Below, in pieces: positions 35,772 to 48,394 of a stretch of 64,000 nucleotides of DNA. This DNA comes from Datura wrightii (lineage: Eukaryota > Streptophyta > Magnoliopsida > Solanales > Solanaceae). Made by a program: the position numbers and the translations under genes. How positions within the stretch are numbered: the first letter of the stretch is position 1; each line of letters starts with the position of its first letter. The notes below the pieces were generated by a model. The model ran no database searches. It was given only the letters and a program-made list of their open reading frames with translations, and had not been told where the DNA came from. The stretch spans positions 1,116,001 to 1,180,000 of the forward strand of contig JASDFA010000011.1 in the NCBI GenBank assembly GCA_035772735.1. The letters run 5' to 3'.

Positions 35772-35866
35772 CCGACCTTAGCTCAGTTGGTAGAGCGGAA
35801 GACTGTAGTTGGTGAAAAGCCAGTCAGATTATCTTTAGGTCGCTGGTTCGAATCCGGCAGGTCGGA
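35772..35866 (+). tRNA. tRNA-Tyr (GTA) with intron, intact
   Basis: 5' CCGACCT pairs fully with 3' AGGTCGG, followed by discriminator A and a T-run terminator (ATTTTTCTG). The D arm, anticodon GTA (CTGTAG), T arm GGTTCGAATCC and an intron of about 22 nt are all present. The anticodon stem is GAAGA/TCTTT with one G-T pair. This gene should supply cytosolic tRNA-Tyr after splicing. Confidence 0.93.
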
Positions 35867-36348
35867 TTTTTCTGTTTTGCTTCACCATTTCCTTTTCTTT
35901 TCCAAAAGCATTATGATTTTTTCAACTTTCAAATAAACGAATTGTTTTTTTTTTTTTAAGAAAAAACTTATAAATAGAAAATACAAAAGGAAAAACAACA
36001 ATTCGAAATTGAACTCTTAAAAGCTACTGCAACAACAATATATTCAGTGTTATTCCACAGGTGCTGTTTGAGGAAAGCAGAGGATAAACATATCTTACTC
36101 GTATCTTATGTGTTAGAAAGGCTAATTTCGATAAATATTCCACTCAAAACAAACTCTTAAAAGCTATCTTTTATAAATTAAAAAGACTGATTTTAATAAA
36201 TTGTCAGATTAAAATTAACTCTTAAAAGCTATTTTTATATCTGTCTACATGTAATCTCCTTGGAGAAATATCTCCTATCCCTTGCATTGATGGTTTAAAA
36301 AGAAACAACCTGGTCTTTGCTGCTGACTTTGGAATATAAGATGATAAA

Positions 36349-37065
36349 TTACATAGTATAGTAAACATGTGTTATGTATTTATCATTAGTGGCTAATGTT
36401 TAAAATAATTATTATTTATAGGTATATTTTGAAAATGATTACTATCTGTAGCATCTCTCCTCTCTTTTCCAATGTCGCTCGCCTCTCTTCGCCCTCTCTC
36501 TTGCGCTCTCTCTTTCTCTCTTTCTCTTTTGCTTTCTCGTTGCCTCTCTCACCTTTTTCTCTCTCACACACCAATTATTCCAATTAATTTATTATAAAAT
36601 TAAATTTATAGTGATTTTTTGATGATGATACAAGTATATCTCACAAAATAAAAGTGATAGATACACCGATACAGCCTCCAAACAAATGTTATATCTAGAA
36701 TTTTTTTAAGATTGTATAAGTGTGTCCGGTAAATTTGAGAAAGAGTATTCAATAAACTTGTGTACTTTATTAATCTCTCTAAATAAATATTTTATTTGAT
36801 ATAGAGTGACCTGCCCTAAAATCAATATATCTAGCAAAAAGACAAACTGTTAATACAATTAGGTTGAGCGAATATATATAATGTATCTTTATCCAACTAA
36901 TGAGAATTTCAAAAGACTATATTTGAGGTGCAATGCGAATTTCTGAATGCTACATTTGAGGTATAACGTGAATTTCAAAACAGTTGCTATAAATTATAAC
37001 TACATAAATTATTCCTGCTAATGATAATTATATTCCAATTTATTGTTATTTATGAAAATTCCTTG
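36349..37065. mobile_element. Insertion of about 717 bp in the second tRNA-Tyr duplication unit
   Basis: Comparison of the two units shows a break here. TATAAGATGATAAA (36335-36348) and TATAAGATAGTAAA (37066-37079) flank the insert like a diverged 14-bp target duplication. The ends (TATCATTAGTGGCTAATG; complement of right end TATCATTAGCAGGAAT) are weakly inverted. A CT-rich tract fills 36450-36575. Probably a non-autonomous transposon; family unknown. Confidence 0.5.
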
Positions 37066-37401
37066 TATAAGATAGTAAAGTAATTTACAGCAAAAATATA
37101 GGCAAGTTATTTGGGCTAACGATAGGCCCAAACATATATCTGCAAAAGCCCAACTCCATAGATTTTCATCTCGATGATTAGGTGGAAGAGTATGCCCAAA
37201 ATTTACGGAGGGATGAAAATAGAAAATAGAAGAACATTTGGTGAAAATTGAAGTGATCTTTACACAAGTTATCTTATGATAGTCAAGTCAAACTTAAAGT
37301 TAACTAATTATTATCTAAAATGCACACTTAATGGAGCAGTTGGAATGAATTTGGAATAAATAAAGGATAAAATGAATTAGATCAAAAGTAATTGCGTATC
37401 A

Positions 37402-37685
37402 CTTCCTCCTTTTTAAAATAAATTATATGTTAGTTTTTTGATTTATTATAAAATAAGCAGTATGTTGTATAATTAAAATTGATATTAAGGATGTTATTTT
37501 AATTTTATCATTATTTAAATTTTAAATAAAAAGAGTTTTATACAATAATTTTTCTTAAAGAATTTTAAAATATTTATTAGAATTAAGTAGATAAAAATAT
37601 ATATATTATTTTTTAAAAAGTAAATAATTTCTTTTGAAGCTTGTGTCAAAGTTAAAAGCGCAGTTTATTTTGAAATGAAAATGGT
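37402..37685. repeat. Stowaway-like MITE, first family, degraded
   Basis: Left CTTCCTCCTTTTTAAAATAA and right AGTTTATTTTGAAATGAAAATGG match the ends of the 3769-4051 element, with similar length. It lies about 300 bp before the VPS24 start codon. Confidence 0.55.
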
Positions 37686-37986
37686 AAGAAAAAGAAAAAT
37701 CATGAACCAAACAACAAATAGAAACTTGGGAATCCGCCATGTCGGACTTTCATCAACTAGTATAACGAACGGAAACTTCATATCTCACGGCTGCTGCTGC
37801 TTGTCTTCTACGCGCCTTTCTGATCATATATATCTTTTTCACTCCTCATCCAAGTCAATTTGGTGGAAAGTTTCCATCCTCAGCATCAAAATATTCTGTT
37901 AATTAGAGAGAAACACGCAATTGGATTTATTGCTCATCGATCTTCAATTGAGTGCTTTGATTTGAAGAGCTCTGAGAGAAAGGGAA

Positions 37987-40900
37987 ATGGAGAAAGTGAA
38001 GAATATATTGAAGCCGAAACCGAACCCTCAACAGCTTTTGAGAGATTGGCAACGTCGCCTCCGACAAGAGTGCCGAAATATCGAACGCCAAATTCGAGGT
38101 AAAACTAATTCTTTCCCTTTTTTCCACGTTTCTGTTTAATTTTCAAGTTAAGCAAGAAAAGGTTTCCTTCTTATATATTTCTTTTGGGGTGATTCAAATG
38201 TTTGATGATCATTGTTGGTGGGTCTTGATTTATTTTGTTTGGTTTCATGTAATTTTGGGGTTTCATCAGATATACAGAGAGAGGAGAAGATTGTACAGAA
38301 ATCAATTAAAGAAGCTGCAAAGAGAAATGACATGGGTTCTGCCAAGGTAATTTAGAACTGCTATAGTTGAACTTTTCACTATGAAATACATTTGCTTTTT
38401 TGGCTTAGTCTTCTGCTGATGATTGCTTTTTTCTCCTCATAAGTCATAATGATTGATATTAATCTATACGGAATATCAACTGAGAATTATTGTTACATAT
38501 GCTCTTTGAGAAAAACTTTTGTTCCGGGAATAAGGCAGTTGTTGTGAGGTGGAAGTATGGGTTTTAATTTTTGTTTGTGATGCTTTTACAATTCATAATG
38601 AGAGAATTTACATGAATCACATTTGTAGTTGGTGTATCTTAAAGTTCAATATCATCTCTAAAGAGTTCTACATGCACAAAAGTATTTCATCTTGTAGTTG
38701 CTATTATTTCCTTGCTCCTTGGTTTCCCTTTAGGTTAACAAAATTTGAGGGTCTTTATGTAGTTTGTTATCTAGAGCAATGTTACTCTCCTTCTTCCTGG
38801 GGAATGTCCAAATAAGATCAGAAAGTTCATTCATATTTGGAAGATGTCTGAAATTGCAAGGCTGTTTACCATAATGTTTTTGTGGTGTTCATTTAATGTT
38901 TTATTTTTCCTAAAGTTGCTTATTCATACATTTATCATGAATGTAATCTCTAGCATTTGCTGAAGAACTTGAAATTCATTAGTATTGTGGATTTGTGATG
39001 TTTGCTATTTAGATTAGCTTAATTTGAGCGGCATATTCAGTGAGGATTCATACCAACCCTAACTTCCCTAAGATTGAAGCGTACTAGCAATTTTTGTTGT
39101 TGTTTTTGTTGTAATGTTTTCTGTTGCTTCTCTGCGATGCAGATAATGTTAATCTTGAGCTAAAGTTGGACAAAGAAAATTATTAAAGCTAGACGTTGCA
39201 AACTTTGTTATCTCAGACCTAAGAATAGAGTTGGTGAAATGAGAAAGAGAAGCATGGGCCAAAATTCCCCTTTCTTCTGCTCCATCCCATGATATGCAGT
39301 AGAGTTTGATTGACATAAAACTTAAAATGCTATTTTGAATTGTATACTAAGTTAGTGATAACTGAAGAAAGTATTAACATAGTAGCATAAAGTTTGATTT
39401 TTCGATGTTAGAAAATTTTAAATTAATGGTTAAACGACTTTGAAGTATTAAAATTTGTGAATGTTAATATTGTTTAGTATTACGTTAAAAATATATATAT
39501 TAAAGAAAAAAAGAGTATTACATTATAACCGGAGCATTTCAGAACACCACCAAAATAGAAAGTATTTCACATGTATTTTGATGAGTATTGAATTCTGGTT
39601 TTAGTCTTGATATGTGATTTTGTGATTGACTCGATGTGATGCATCATACACGAGGACTAGAAGTGCATACCTGAAGTTCATTTCCATTTGGGTCTTTTGA
39701 AAGAGTTCCAGGTGTTTGAAAAATACTTCGTCTTTTGTTTCTGGTGTTTGTTTTCTCTTCATGGTCTTCATCTAAGATCCAAACATTCTTCATGGCAGTT
39801 TGTGTCATAGAGAAAGCTCTATTTTCTGATTTCTGGTATTAAAGAGTTCTTTTTGGTCTATGTTGAATATGTTAGGTCTTTCCAGCACTCTGGATCAGTT
39901 ATTATGCCTTCTGATTTCATGATTTTATATTCTATTGCTTATTCATATTTCAGTGTTACGTTTTGTTGTAGTCACTAGCCAAAGAGCTTGTGAATTCTAA
40001 AAGAACTGTGAACCGGTTGTACGAGAACAAGGCGCAGTTGAATTCGATATCCATGCACCTTGGAGAAAGTGTCGGTATGATCATAGTTTTACTCAATCTT
40101 GTAGTTGTCTTTATTTATTGAAAGTGTGCAATCGCTCCTCTAAGATCTTTGATGAGAAAATTCTTGGAAGCACTTGAATGTATCTTCTGCAATGAAGTAT
40201 TAATATTCTTGATGCGGAAGAAGTGATGTGTTCTCCCTTCTTTGACTCTTTAACATTTTAAGATGTAGTTAAATTCACTCCTCGGGCTTCTCAATTTCCT
40301 GGGTGCAAGTATTGTTTCAGGGAATTTTCAATTGTGTCACTGTATATACACCCTCAATTGAAACTAAATGTCCTGTTGTACTTTTGCACCCTCCTAAGGA
40401 AAAATACCTCGTATAATTTATTGACTTGAAGTTTCAAGATGCATAGCCTATTGACTTGAAGGTTAATTGTGAGGTAATAGATTGCCTTTTGATTTGCAGA
40501 TGTCAGGAGGTTAGATAGAATTAGAACTCCCAAAATTTCTTATGGTTCTGGTGTTATATGATAGAAGGTGAAATATTCTTTTGAGTGGAGAGACAATTGT
40601 AAATATCTTGGCAAACAAAACTAGAACTCTGACGTTTGAGTTGATATAAAAGGAGTACCTTTCATGTTTGACTGCATTGTTGTCTTCCCTCCTATAGTCA
40701 TTATCTTTTAAACCTTGCCTCGTGCTCATCACAGCTGAAAGAAAAAACTGGACATCCTCGCACCATTTCATATCATCTCAAGTTTCCAATAGAAGGATGG
40801 GCCATCAGTGACGGTGAACACAGTAATGATTGACCCATTTGACCCCACTCTGAGTTGCTAGTTCTTGCGACTTCTTTCTAGTTCCGTTGCCTACCATGTT

Positions 40901-43037
40901 TTATCTGAACTGTTCAAAAGTATCGGAAAGGGAGCTTCTAACTAATCTCTCTATCCAATCACAATATGTTCACTTTTTATCCTGTTTTTGTCTTCAGCTG
41001 CCCCTTCGCCGCCATGGTAGTTGGTTATGGCAATGATGACAGAGCTTGATGTAAGTAAAAGGGGAGGAAATACTCCCATGAGTCCCTGTGTCATAACCAC
41101 CCTTTCCTACCCAAACTGTGTTTAGTCCTAGTTGTTGATATCTTAAAAGGGTCAGGAAATCTTAGTGGTCCACAAAATGTCAGCAAAACATGAAATCATG
41201 CATCATTTTCATCCCATATGGTGTGAAGGAGATTGAATAGTGTTACAACATCAGTAAAGTCTAGCTGCATCACTAATAGTAATCCCTTGTGCATACCACT
41301 AATCAGTAAATGTTGTCAGCAACTCTGGAACATCTAAACAGGAGACAGAAGTATTGTCCGATTTGTAGCCCCAGACAATATACCTTTAACTTTCAAACTA
41401 CCAGTATTTGATTTGTTCTTAACATATAATTAATAAAGTTCTTAGCAACCACCTTCATACTCTTCTGTAAAATTGCTTGTAAGAACTAAATCAATTCATT
41501 TTTATTTGTTCTAAAGGAATAAAAAGATCTTTCCTGGTTCCTAGTTAGGGACTTACTCTTTTTACCTTCTAGTTACTAGAATTGACTTTTGGTAAGTTTA
41601 TTGGGAGCATGTCACGTGCTTTATATAACAATATTCATATATTGAGATTTTTGTGTAGTTTAAGATAATAAATTGAGCCTTATGTTTATGCTTACGAGAA
41701 ACCTTTCTGAAGGTTCGTTTCTGATAGTTTTATTAGTGTCCGTAGGACATTTGGCAAAGTCAATTGTATTTTCATCATCACCTCATATATCCCTGTATGA
41801 AAGAAGAAGTCTGTCATATCTTACACCTAGCTTTGGCCAACAATTTTCGAGATTGTTTCCTCTTGCTTATAAGTTTTGATTTTGGATGCTCACGTTTTGC
41901 TACTATATCTTGCAAAACTGTGTGAACCGTGGAGTTTGTACATGCACATTTTAAAGGTTGGTCCTTGTCCTTAAGGAGCTTCTGATCGAAACTCTTCTGC
42001 ATTACACGTCCATAATATTTCCTTCAGATAACTAGCAGCAGTCTAAAATTGCAATTGAAGTCTTGAAGTGCACTAGACAACCATATTTTGATTGCTTAAG
42101 TTGGATAAATGGTTAAAGCAGATTCTGCTAATTTTAAGCCGCATTCATTTGTATGTTGAATTTCTTCAAGTATCTCAAGATCTTCTAATTCATTTTTGCA
42201 GCTATTGCCCGCACAGTGGGGCATTTGTCCAAGAGCGCTGAAGTCATGAAGCTTGTTAATAATCTTATGAAGGCTCCAGAAGTTGCTATTACAATGCAAG
42301 AATTCAATAAAGAGATGACCAAGGTATCTATTTGGCGTTAGCCTTTTAAGCTCTGAAGAGACTTCTGAGTTCTCTCTTGGTTGATGAATCACCTTTGCAT
42401 CTGTATGAGTCTGATTTCTTAAATAGTTTGTTAAGCTCTATGATGTGGCATGATCATATTTTGTTCTTTCCATACTCTTGCTTCTTCTGCACTTTTACTT
42501 TCCCTTGAATCGATTAGACTGCCTCTCTATGAGAAAACATTGACAACTTTTGCACTTTGACTTAACTTTTGAAACAACTAGCCTGCCTCTATCACAAGAG
42601 AAAACGGGGTGGAAAGAAACAGGAATATCCAATGCACTTTTTCTTCAGTGTGTGTGTCTTTCTACATGAAATGGAAATCATTCTCTCTACTTTGATGCAG
42701 GCTGGTGTCATTGAAGAAATTGTGAATGATGCAGTGGACAGTGCATTGGATTCAGAAGACATAGAAGATGAGATTGAAGAAGAAGTTGACAAGGTCTTAA
42801 CTGAACTTGCTGGTGAGACTGCTGCGCAACTTCCTGAAGCAGTACGAAAGGAGAAGCTAAAGCAACCTTCCCAGGCAGTAGGAGACGCAGAGGTATGTCA
42901 CATCTATAATGCATATCATAGAAGTGTAATTGATCTTTTCAATGATGAAATAAGGTGATATGTAATTCTTTCAGGATGCTGATGACGAGGAAGATCTAGA
43001 AGAACTAAGGGCTCGTCTTGCTAAAGTAAGATCGTAA
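37987..43037 (+). CDS. VPS24: VPS24 / CHMP3, ESCRT-III subunit
   Basis: Exons 37987-38098, 38270-38346, 39972-40074, 42202-42323, 42701-42892 and 42975-43037 join in phase to 223 codons (222 aa plus stop). VPS24 (charged multivesicular body protein 3) polymerises with VPS2 on SNF7 filaments at endosomes, driving intralumenal vesicle budding for vacuolar degradation. The basic N-terminus (MEKVKNILKPKPNPQQLLRD, then RRLRQECRNIERQIR) is the membrane-binding helix 1. ISMHLGESVAIARTVGHLSK and MQEFNKEMTK lie in the core. The C-terminal half is acidic (DSEDIEDEIEEEVDKV), as expected for the autoinhibitory helices. The end LEELRARLAKVRS is a MIM1 motif for the VPS4 MIT domain. The protein closely follows the Arabidopsis VPS24 sequence as I know it. 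Introns 2 and 3 are long (1.6 and 2.1 kb) and hold no other gene. Confidence 0.95.
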
Positions 43038-43845
43038 CTGATACTTCAACTAACATCCAGTTCCTGAGGGTTCAACTATAAAGGGGCAGTATGCAAAGTG
43101 GGAGACTCCTTGTCTGTTCTGCTGCGGCTGCATCTTCTTTCTTGTTGAGGAAATAGTAGAGTACTTTGGTGTATCTTAGAATCAACTTCCTTGTGAAGTC
43201 ATATCAAGCTTTTAATACCATGTAGTCATTGTCCAAATCCGAGATTTTACTCTCTCAGCGCTATGTGTAATTGGAAATGTGGTGATTTTCAATGTATGGA
43301 GATGAAACACTATGTTAATGACTTTTCTTACTGTCTAGCAGAATTGGCAGTTCAATCTATCCAATTAGGAGTTCGTCTCCTCCTTTTTCTCCTCTCTTGC
43401 ACGCCTCATATATTTTCTTTGTTGATTGGCCATCTTAAAGGTCTTGAAATCTAGAGTCTGGATGACATACCTGGTACAACTCTGTCTTTTCACGTGTTAT
43501 GAATTTTTGACCTTTCTTGATATGAAATGTGTACTGGAAAGCTGTGTAGTTGCTTGAGTTTTAGTTTCTTGACTAAGCAATGCAGGTATTTTGAGCAGCC
43601 AAAGGATGTTTAAGGAAAAACTATATATGAATACTACTCGTGTCTGTTTCTGGCTTGAAAAGAGTCTTCTTTTGTGTTACTGTTACCATTAGTTTTGCTT
43701 GAATAGATAGTTCGTGAATACAATTTCTAATTCTGTCAAAGCCAGATTTTTGGTGCTACAAGTCTGTAAGCAGGATGAGGGTTTAGACCATTCACACTTG
43801 GAATCATCACTTGCCATCTGTAATGCTGCCTTTGTACCTCAGGAT
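43038..43845. other. VPS24 3' region
   Basis: Probable 3' UTR followed by non-coding DNA; the frame at 43263-43454 has no coding character. Confidence 0.4.
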
Positions 43846-44040
43846 AGGGTCTAGTGGTTCATTAAGTGAGTAAAAAGTATGTGATATTGGAGTTTAAATC
43901 CCAGAAGAGATAAACAAGGTGTGATAATTTCTTGTCATTCGTAAAAATCTTGGTTAGCAAAGTTCTCCGGTATTTGTGTCAGTGGGAGGTAGCGAACTCA
44001 GTCGAGGTTCATGCAAGCAGGCACCATGGAAAAAAAAAAA
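43846..44040 (+). mobile_element. TS-family SINE, near full length
   Basis: Starts AGGGTCTAGTGGTTCATTAA (A box region), has GGAGTTTAAATCCCAGAAGAG (B box), then TAATTTCTTGTCATTCGTAA and GTGGGAGGTAGCGAACTCAG, and ends GCACCATGG plus A10. Order and wording match the tRNA-derived TS SINE of Solanaceae as I recall it, with perhaps 25% divergence. No target duplication is obvious. Confidence 0.7.
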
Positions 44041-44288
44041 GCACTCCCTTTACGACCACCTAGTAAAACTCCTGGTAGATTTTTTCTAGCTAGAGTTGCT
44101 TCCTGCCTAGACAGGCGCCATTTTGTCCTGCAGTGTAATGGACATAGTGTATTTGACGACAATATCTTGTACCGACGAAACTCCAATCTCGTCCTCAATG
44201 TCAACAAAAAGCCTAGCTTTATTTGCTCCTTCATCTAGCACCACTAGTTATGTGCCACCTTATCTTCCAGCCCACAATGCAAGTTGAA

Positions 44289-44745
44289 ACGGAGGGCGTG
44301 TTTGTTACCCAGAATTTTTTTTTTTCTGAAAAATGTATTTCGAGAAACTAAGTGGGTTTTTTATTTAATTTTTTTCGATGTTTGATAAGTAAATAGAAAA
44401 TATTATTCCAAAAGCATTTTATATAATCTACACAAACACTATCTATATATATGAGGGTGCGAGTGGAGGCTAGGAGTGTGGGGTCGTGGGGATGAGGGCT
44501 ACCATGGTAGGGGTGGAGGTGAGGTGAGCTGTGTTGGAGGTAGGAGAAGAGACTGTTAATGTGAAATGTCAGGAACTATTTTTTTCGATTTTCAGAAATC
44601 AACTCATTTCTTAGAAACTTAATTTTTCAGAGGAAATGATTTTCAATTTTTTTTTTAAAAGAATAATACAAAAATTTCTCATTAACCAACAAAACAGAAA
44701 ATTGAAAATTATTTTTCAGAAAAGGATCGAAAAGACGTGGTTTCC
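44289..44745. repeat. Probable hAT-like MITE
   Basis: Begins GGGCGTGTTTGTTACCCAG, and repeatedly carries TTTTCAGAAA/TTTCTGAAAAA in both senses. The middle has a GA-rich, GC-richer tract near 44450-44560. The family resembles 45378-45480 and the insert at 48697-49004. Confidence 0.35.
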
Positions 44746-47232
44746 CGTGACATCTCTTTTCTTAGGAATTGCTTTATGAAATAAAGATTGAATTGAGAAC
44801 CATCAAACTGAAGCAAATCATACCTTGGAACATATGCCCCTAGCTAAGGTTTTGGTAGAATGATAAGTAAACAACACGTAACGTGTGGATTATGTGTACG
44901 TTACAATTCACAAATTCGAACTCTACAGATAAAAGTCTGATCTATAAATAAAAAGTAGAAAAGGAAAAAATTCATTATCCATTCAGTTTCAAACTAAGTA
45001 CAACTGGTCCTCGAAATTTCTCGGTTATCAAAACAGCTTGGAACTTTTAGGGATCATGTTTGGGTGTAAATTATTTTGTTGATGGATGAGGAAGACTTAA
45101 ATCCAGGAACTTCGCCTGATCCCCAGTACAAAGTGAAGCATGCAAATGTTTTTTTTTTTTTTCGCAATCTTCTTGTGTTTCACTATCTGGTATTCCAAAT
45201 ACGTTGATTTAACTAATTCAGATTCACATTATGTGTTTGTTTAAGGGGAGAACACTTTCTATTAGTTTTTTTTTTCATTTTCTAAACTTGAACTCGAGAA
45301 TTTTGATTGAGGGTAGAAGAATTTTACCCCTCCCATCACATCTTTGGGTGATCATACTCTGTAGAAACAATGCAACTTAAGTGTGTGTTTGGTAAATGTT
45401 TTTCAATTTTCGCATTTTTGATAGGTCAAAATATTTCTCAAGAAATCCAAGTTTCTTAAAAATCCAAGTTTCTAAATTTATTGTCCATTAACCATCCCAC
45501 CCCCACCATTCCCACACACCCTAAATCCACATAATTACACACATTTTTTTGTTAAAAAAAAAAAAAATTCCCACTCAATGTTCGGTACCCGCAATAGAAT
45601 TTTCTGCATACCCAAAACTCAAACTCGTAATTTTCTACATACCCAGAACTCAAAAAAATAGAGGGACTCCCTCCATCCCACCATAAACCATGTTTGTCAT
45701 AAATACACACATGTTAGGAAGTTGCATTTAATTAATTTGCTTTAGTGCATTGCACGAAGATCATGGCGAACAAGAGCGCCCCGTAACGTAAAATAATCAT
45801 GCACCAATCTTAACTCTTACTACTACTTAGATCAATGTCGATGGCATACCAACTTGTAATTATGAAGTATAATTTCCCTAATATATAATGTTATATCAAA
45901 ATAATTGGAGCTTCGAAAGATACATATGGCTTTCTACAATTACTTTGGCTATATATTGGAAGTTCAATTATGAAAAGAAAATCATAAAAAAGAGAATAAT
46001 TAGTTAAATTTTGCTTAATATCATTAGATAAATTGTTCATTTAATATCATTTTATGTTTGTGTTGGGCAATTTGAAGAATATAGGAATATACAATAGGTA
46101 TTTGTGTTTTTAATAGTACAACTGTACAAGTAACCAAGATCAATATTTATTAGTAATTAACTTATTGAAGATTTTCTTTAAGATATTTTTCCTTGTTAAT
46201 ACTTTCTCTTGTCCATTTTATTCCAAAAAAAAAAAAAAAAGAAAGTTCCAAATGTTTTTGTCACTTTTACAAAACCAAAAAGGTGGTATTGAATTTTTTT
46301 TTTGGCAATTCTACTTTTACTAAAAAAGAGAGCATATAGTCATTAATTACTCATTTCAAGAAGAGATAAGTTTATTTTAGTAAAATATTCTTTATATATC
46401 AATGTTATAATTTTCTTAACTACTTGTCAAAACTTTAAACGATACATAAGGTCATGAAATCATTTTATCACATATTTTTTTTTATCTCAAAATATTTATT
46501 ATATATTTTATTTACACGCTTTTAAAAAAATATTAATTAAAAAAAGATTTAATTATTATTTTAAATTTCTAAAATAATAAATATTTTAAAATAAATATTT
46601 TTAATAAAAACGATAACTCAAAATGTATTTTGAGAAAGGTGAAGTATTATATGATTGGATATCTTTTATTCCGCATCTTGGGAGTTAATCATACACAGAT
46701 TTCCAGTTAAAGATCAATATATCATTCATATTTACTCCCACCATTTTAAGATACTTCTTCCTTCTAAAATTATTTATTATTATTTTTAAATAGTTATCTC
46801 AAATTATTTAACGTTTTAGAAGTTTAAGGTAAAATTACTTAATTTTTTTTATTTTATCATTTAAATGATTTTTCTTGAAGACCAAAAAGTTCTTGATTAT
46901 GGGGGTGTTATTACTTCTTTTGAAGTTGTTAATTTAGTTTATTATTAGATGTTTATTTAGATTTTCTATTCATTTATGTTGACATACTCACAAGATGACT
47001 TTGACAATTGCAAACTCGTTAATAAAGATGACACATAGTTAAGAACATATTTAATAGAGAGAGATTATTACTTATATATAAATAAAATTAAAGTAGTAAA
47101 AAATCTTTGCTAATTAATATTATTTAAAGAGTGTGTAGAGCAAAAAAGCGACAGATAATTTAAGACGGAGAATATTAGTTAAATTTATTTTTGTTAAATG
47201 AAGGTAAATATTTTGTGACAGCGAAAACAGTA
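44746..47232. other. Intergenic, no gene seen
   Basis: AT-rich with poly-T and poly-A tracts. A GTGTGTTTGGTAAATGTTTT start at 45380 marks another partial MITE. No coding or RNA gene is supported. Confidence 0.45.
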
Positions 47233-47517
47233 TTCCCTCCATTTTAAAATAAGTGGTGTTTTAGCCTTTTGATTTTGTTTCAAAATAGGTGGTGTTGTAC
47301 ATAATCAAGAAGACATTAATGATGTTTTTTCAATTTTATCTTATTTAAATGAAGAGAGTTTTACATAATCAAGAAAATATTAAAGAGTTACATTTTAATC
47401 AAGGTATTTATTAAGGGTAAGTGGGTAAAAATATTTTTTTTGTCCAGAAATAAATAGTTTCTTCTTAAGGGGTTTGCCCAAACTAATAACACTACTTATT
47501 TTGAAACAGAGAAAGTG
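47233..47517. mobile_element. Stowaway-like MITE, first family
   Basis: Left TTCCCTCCATTTTAAAATAA with TA before it (47231-47232) and right CTACTTATTTTGAAACAGAG with TA after it (47518-47519). At 285 bp it is almost the same length as the copy at 3769-4051. Confidence 0.65.
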
Positions 47518-47621
47518 TATTTATGAGGTTTTCAACCGTTAGCTATACCACAAAAGATGAAGATGAAACACATTAATTCCTCAAAAATGCATGGCCAAAT
47601 ACATACACAACCCCTTAAACT

Positions 47622-48394
47622 TGACTTCATTTTTCATTTTGGTAGTCCAACTCAGCCTTGTTCCATTTTAACCTTCCAATTCTATTTTTCATGTTCATTT
47701 AAACACAAAGTACTAATTTTTATTTGTACTCTTTAATTGTAATTTTATATTTTAAAAATCGATGGACGTTCGTTAGTTTCCGTAAAAATAAAAAAAAATT
47801 AATGAACATCGGTTGATTTTTTTACAGTTTCTGCGCATTTTGTGGAAAAAATAATCGACGAACATACATCAATTTTTAATATCTGTCGATTTTCTTTTTG
47901 TTTTTTAATAAAAAGAATCATTGACAACCCGACAAAATCTGTTGAATTTTAGTGTTTCTTTAGTAGTGTTATTAGCAATAAATTGGAGTTTCTTTTTTTT
48001 TTTTTTACCAATATTGAAGATGAGTTTCTTTACTCATATTGAAAGCGAGTTAAAAATTAGAAAGTAGGGTATTTGGGTCAAAGCCAGATGAGTTGGATGA
48101 TATAAAAAAAATACATTGCATTATTTAATTGAATATTTTTTACTTTTTTAAAGATATTTATCAACATGCGTTGAATAGTTTACGCCGAATAATATTCAAT
48201 ATTTAAACTCAATTTTTTATTTATTTTTACGAAAACTAACGAATGTCCATCAATTTTTAAAATGTAAAATTACAATTGAAGAGTATAAATAGAAATAATA
48301 AAAATATAAAATTAGTGCTTTGTGTTTAAATGGAACATGAAAAATAGAGTTGGAGAGTTAAAATGGAACAAGGTTGAATTGAAGTGGCAAAATT
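47622..48394. mobile_element. Long-TIR element, MULE-like, non-autonomous
   Basis: The left arm, about 47635-47800, matches the complement of 48220-48390 over roughly 165 bp. Shared blocks include CCTTGTTCCATTTTAAC, CTATTTTTCATGTTC, ATTTAAACACAAAG, TAATTGTAATTTTA and GTAAAAATAAA. Such long, non-coding terminal inverted repeats are typical of Mutator-like elements. A 9-bp target duplication was not found, and the right end abuts the next element. Confidence 0.6.

Noticed and set aside
35634..35936. 100-codon plus frame across the second tRNA-Tyr
   Set aside because: The frame simply reads through the tRNA gene and its duplicated flank.
44011..44238. 75-codon plus frame and 78-codon minus frame
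   Set aside because: The plus frame starts in the SINE tail. A minus reading (ARLFVDIEDEIGVSSVQDIV) looks somewhat protein-like but stops soon and has no splice context, so I do not call it.
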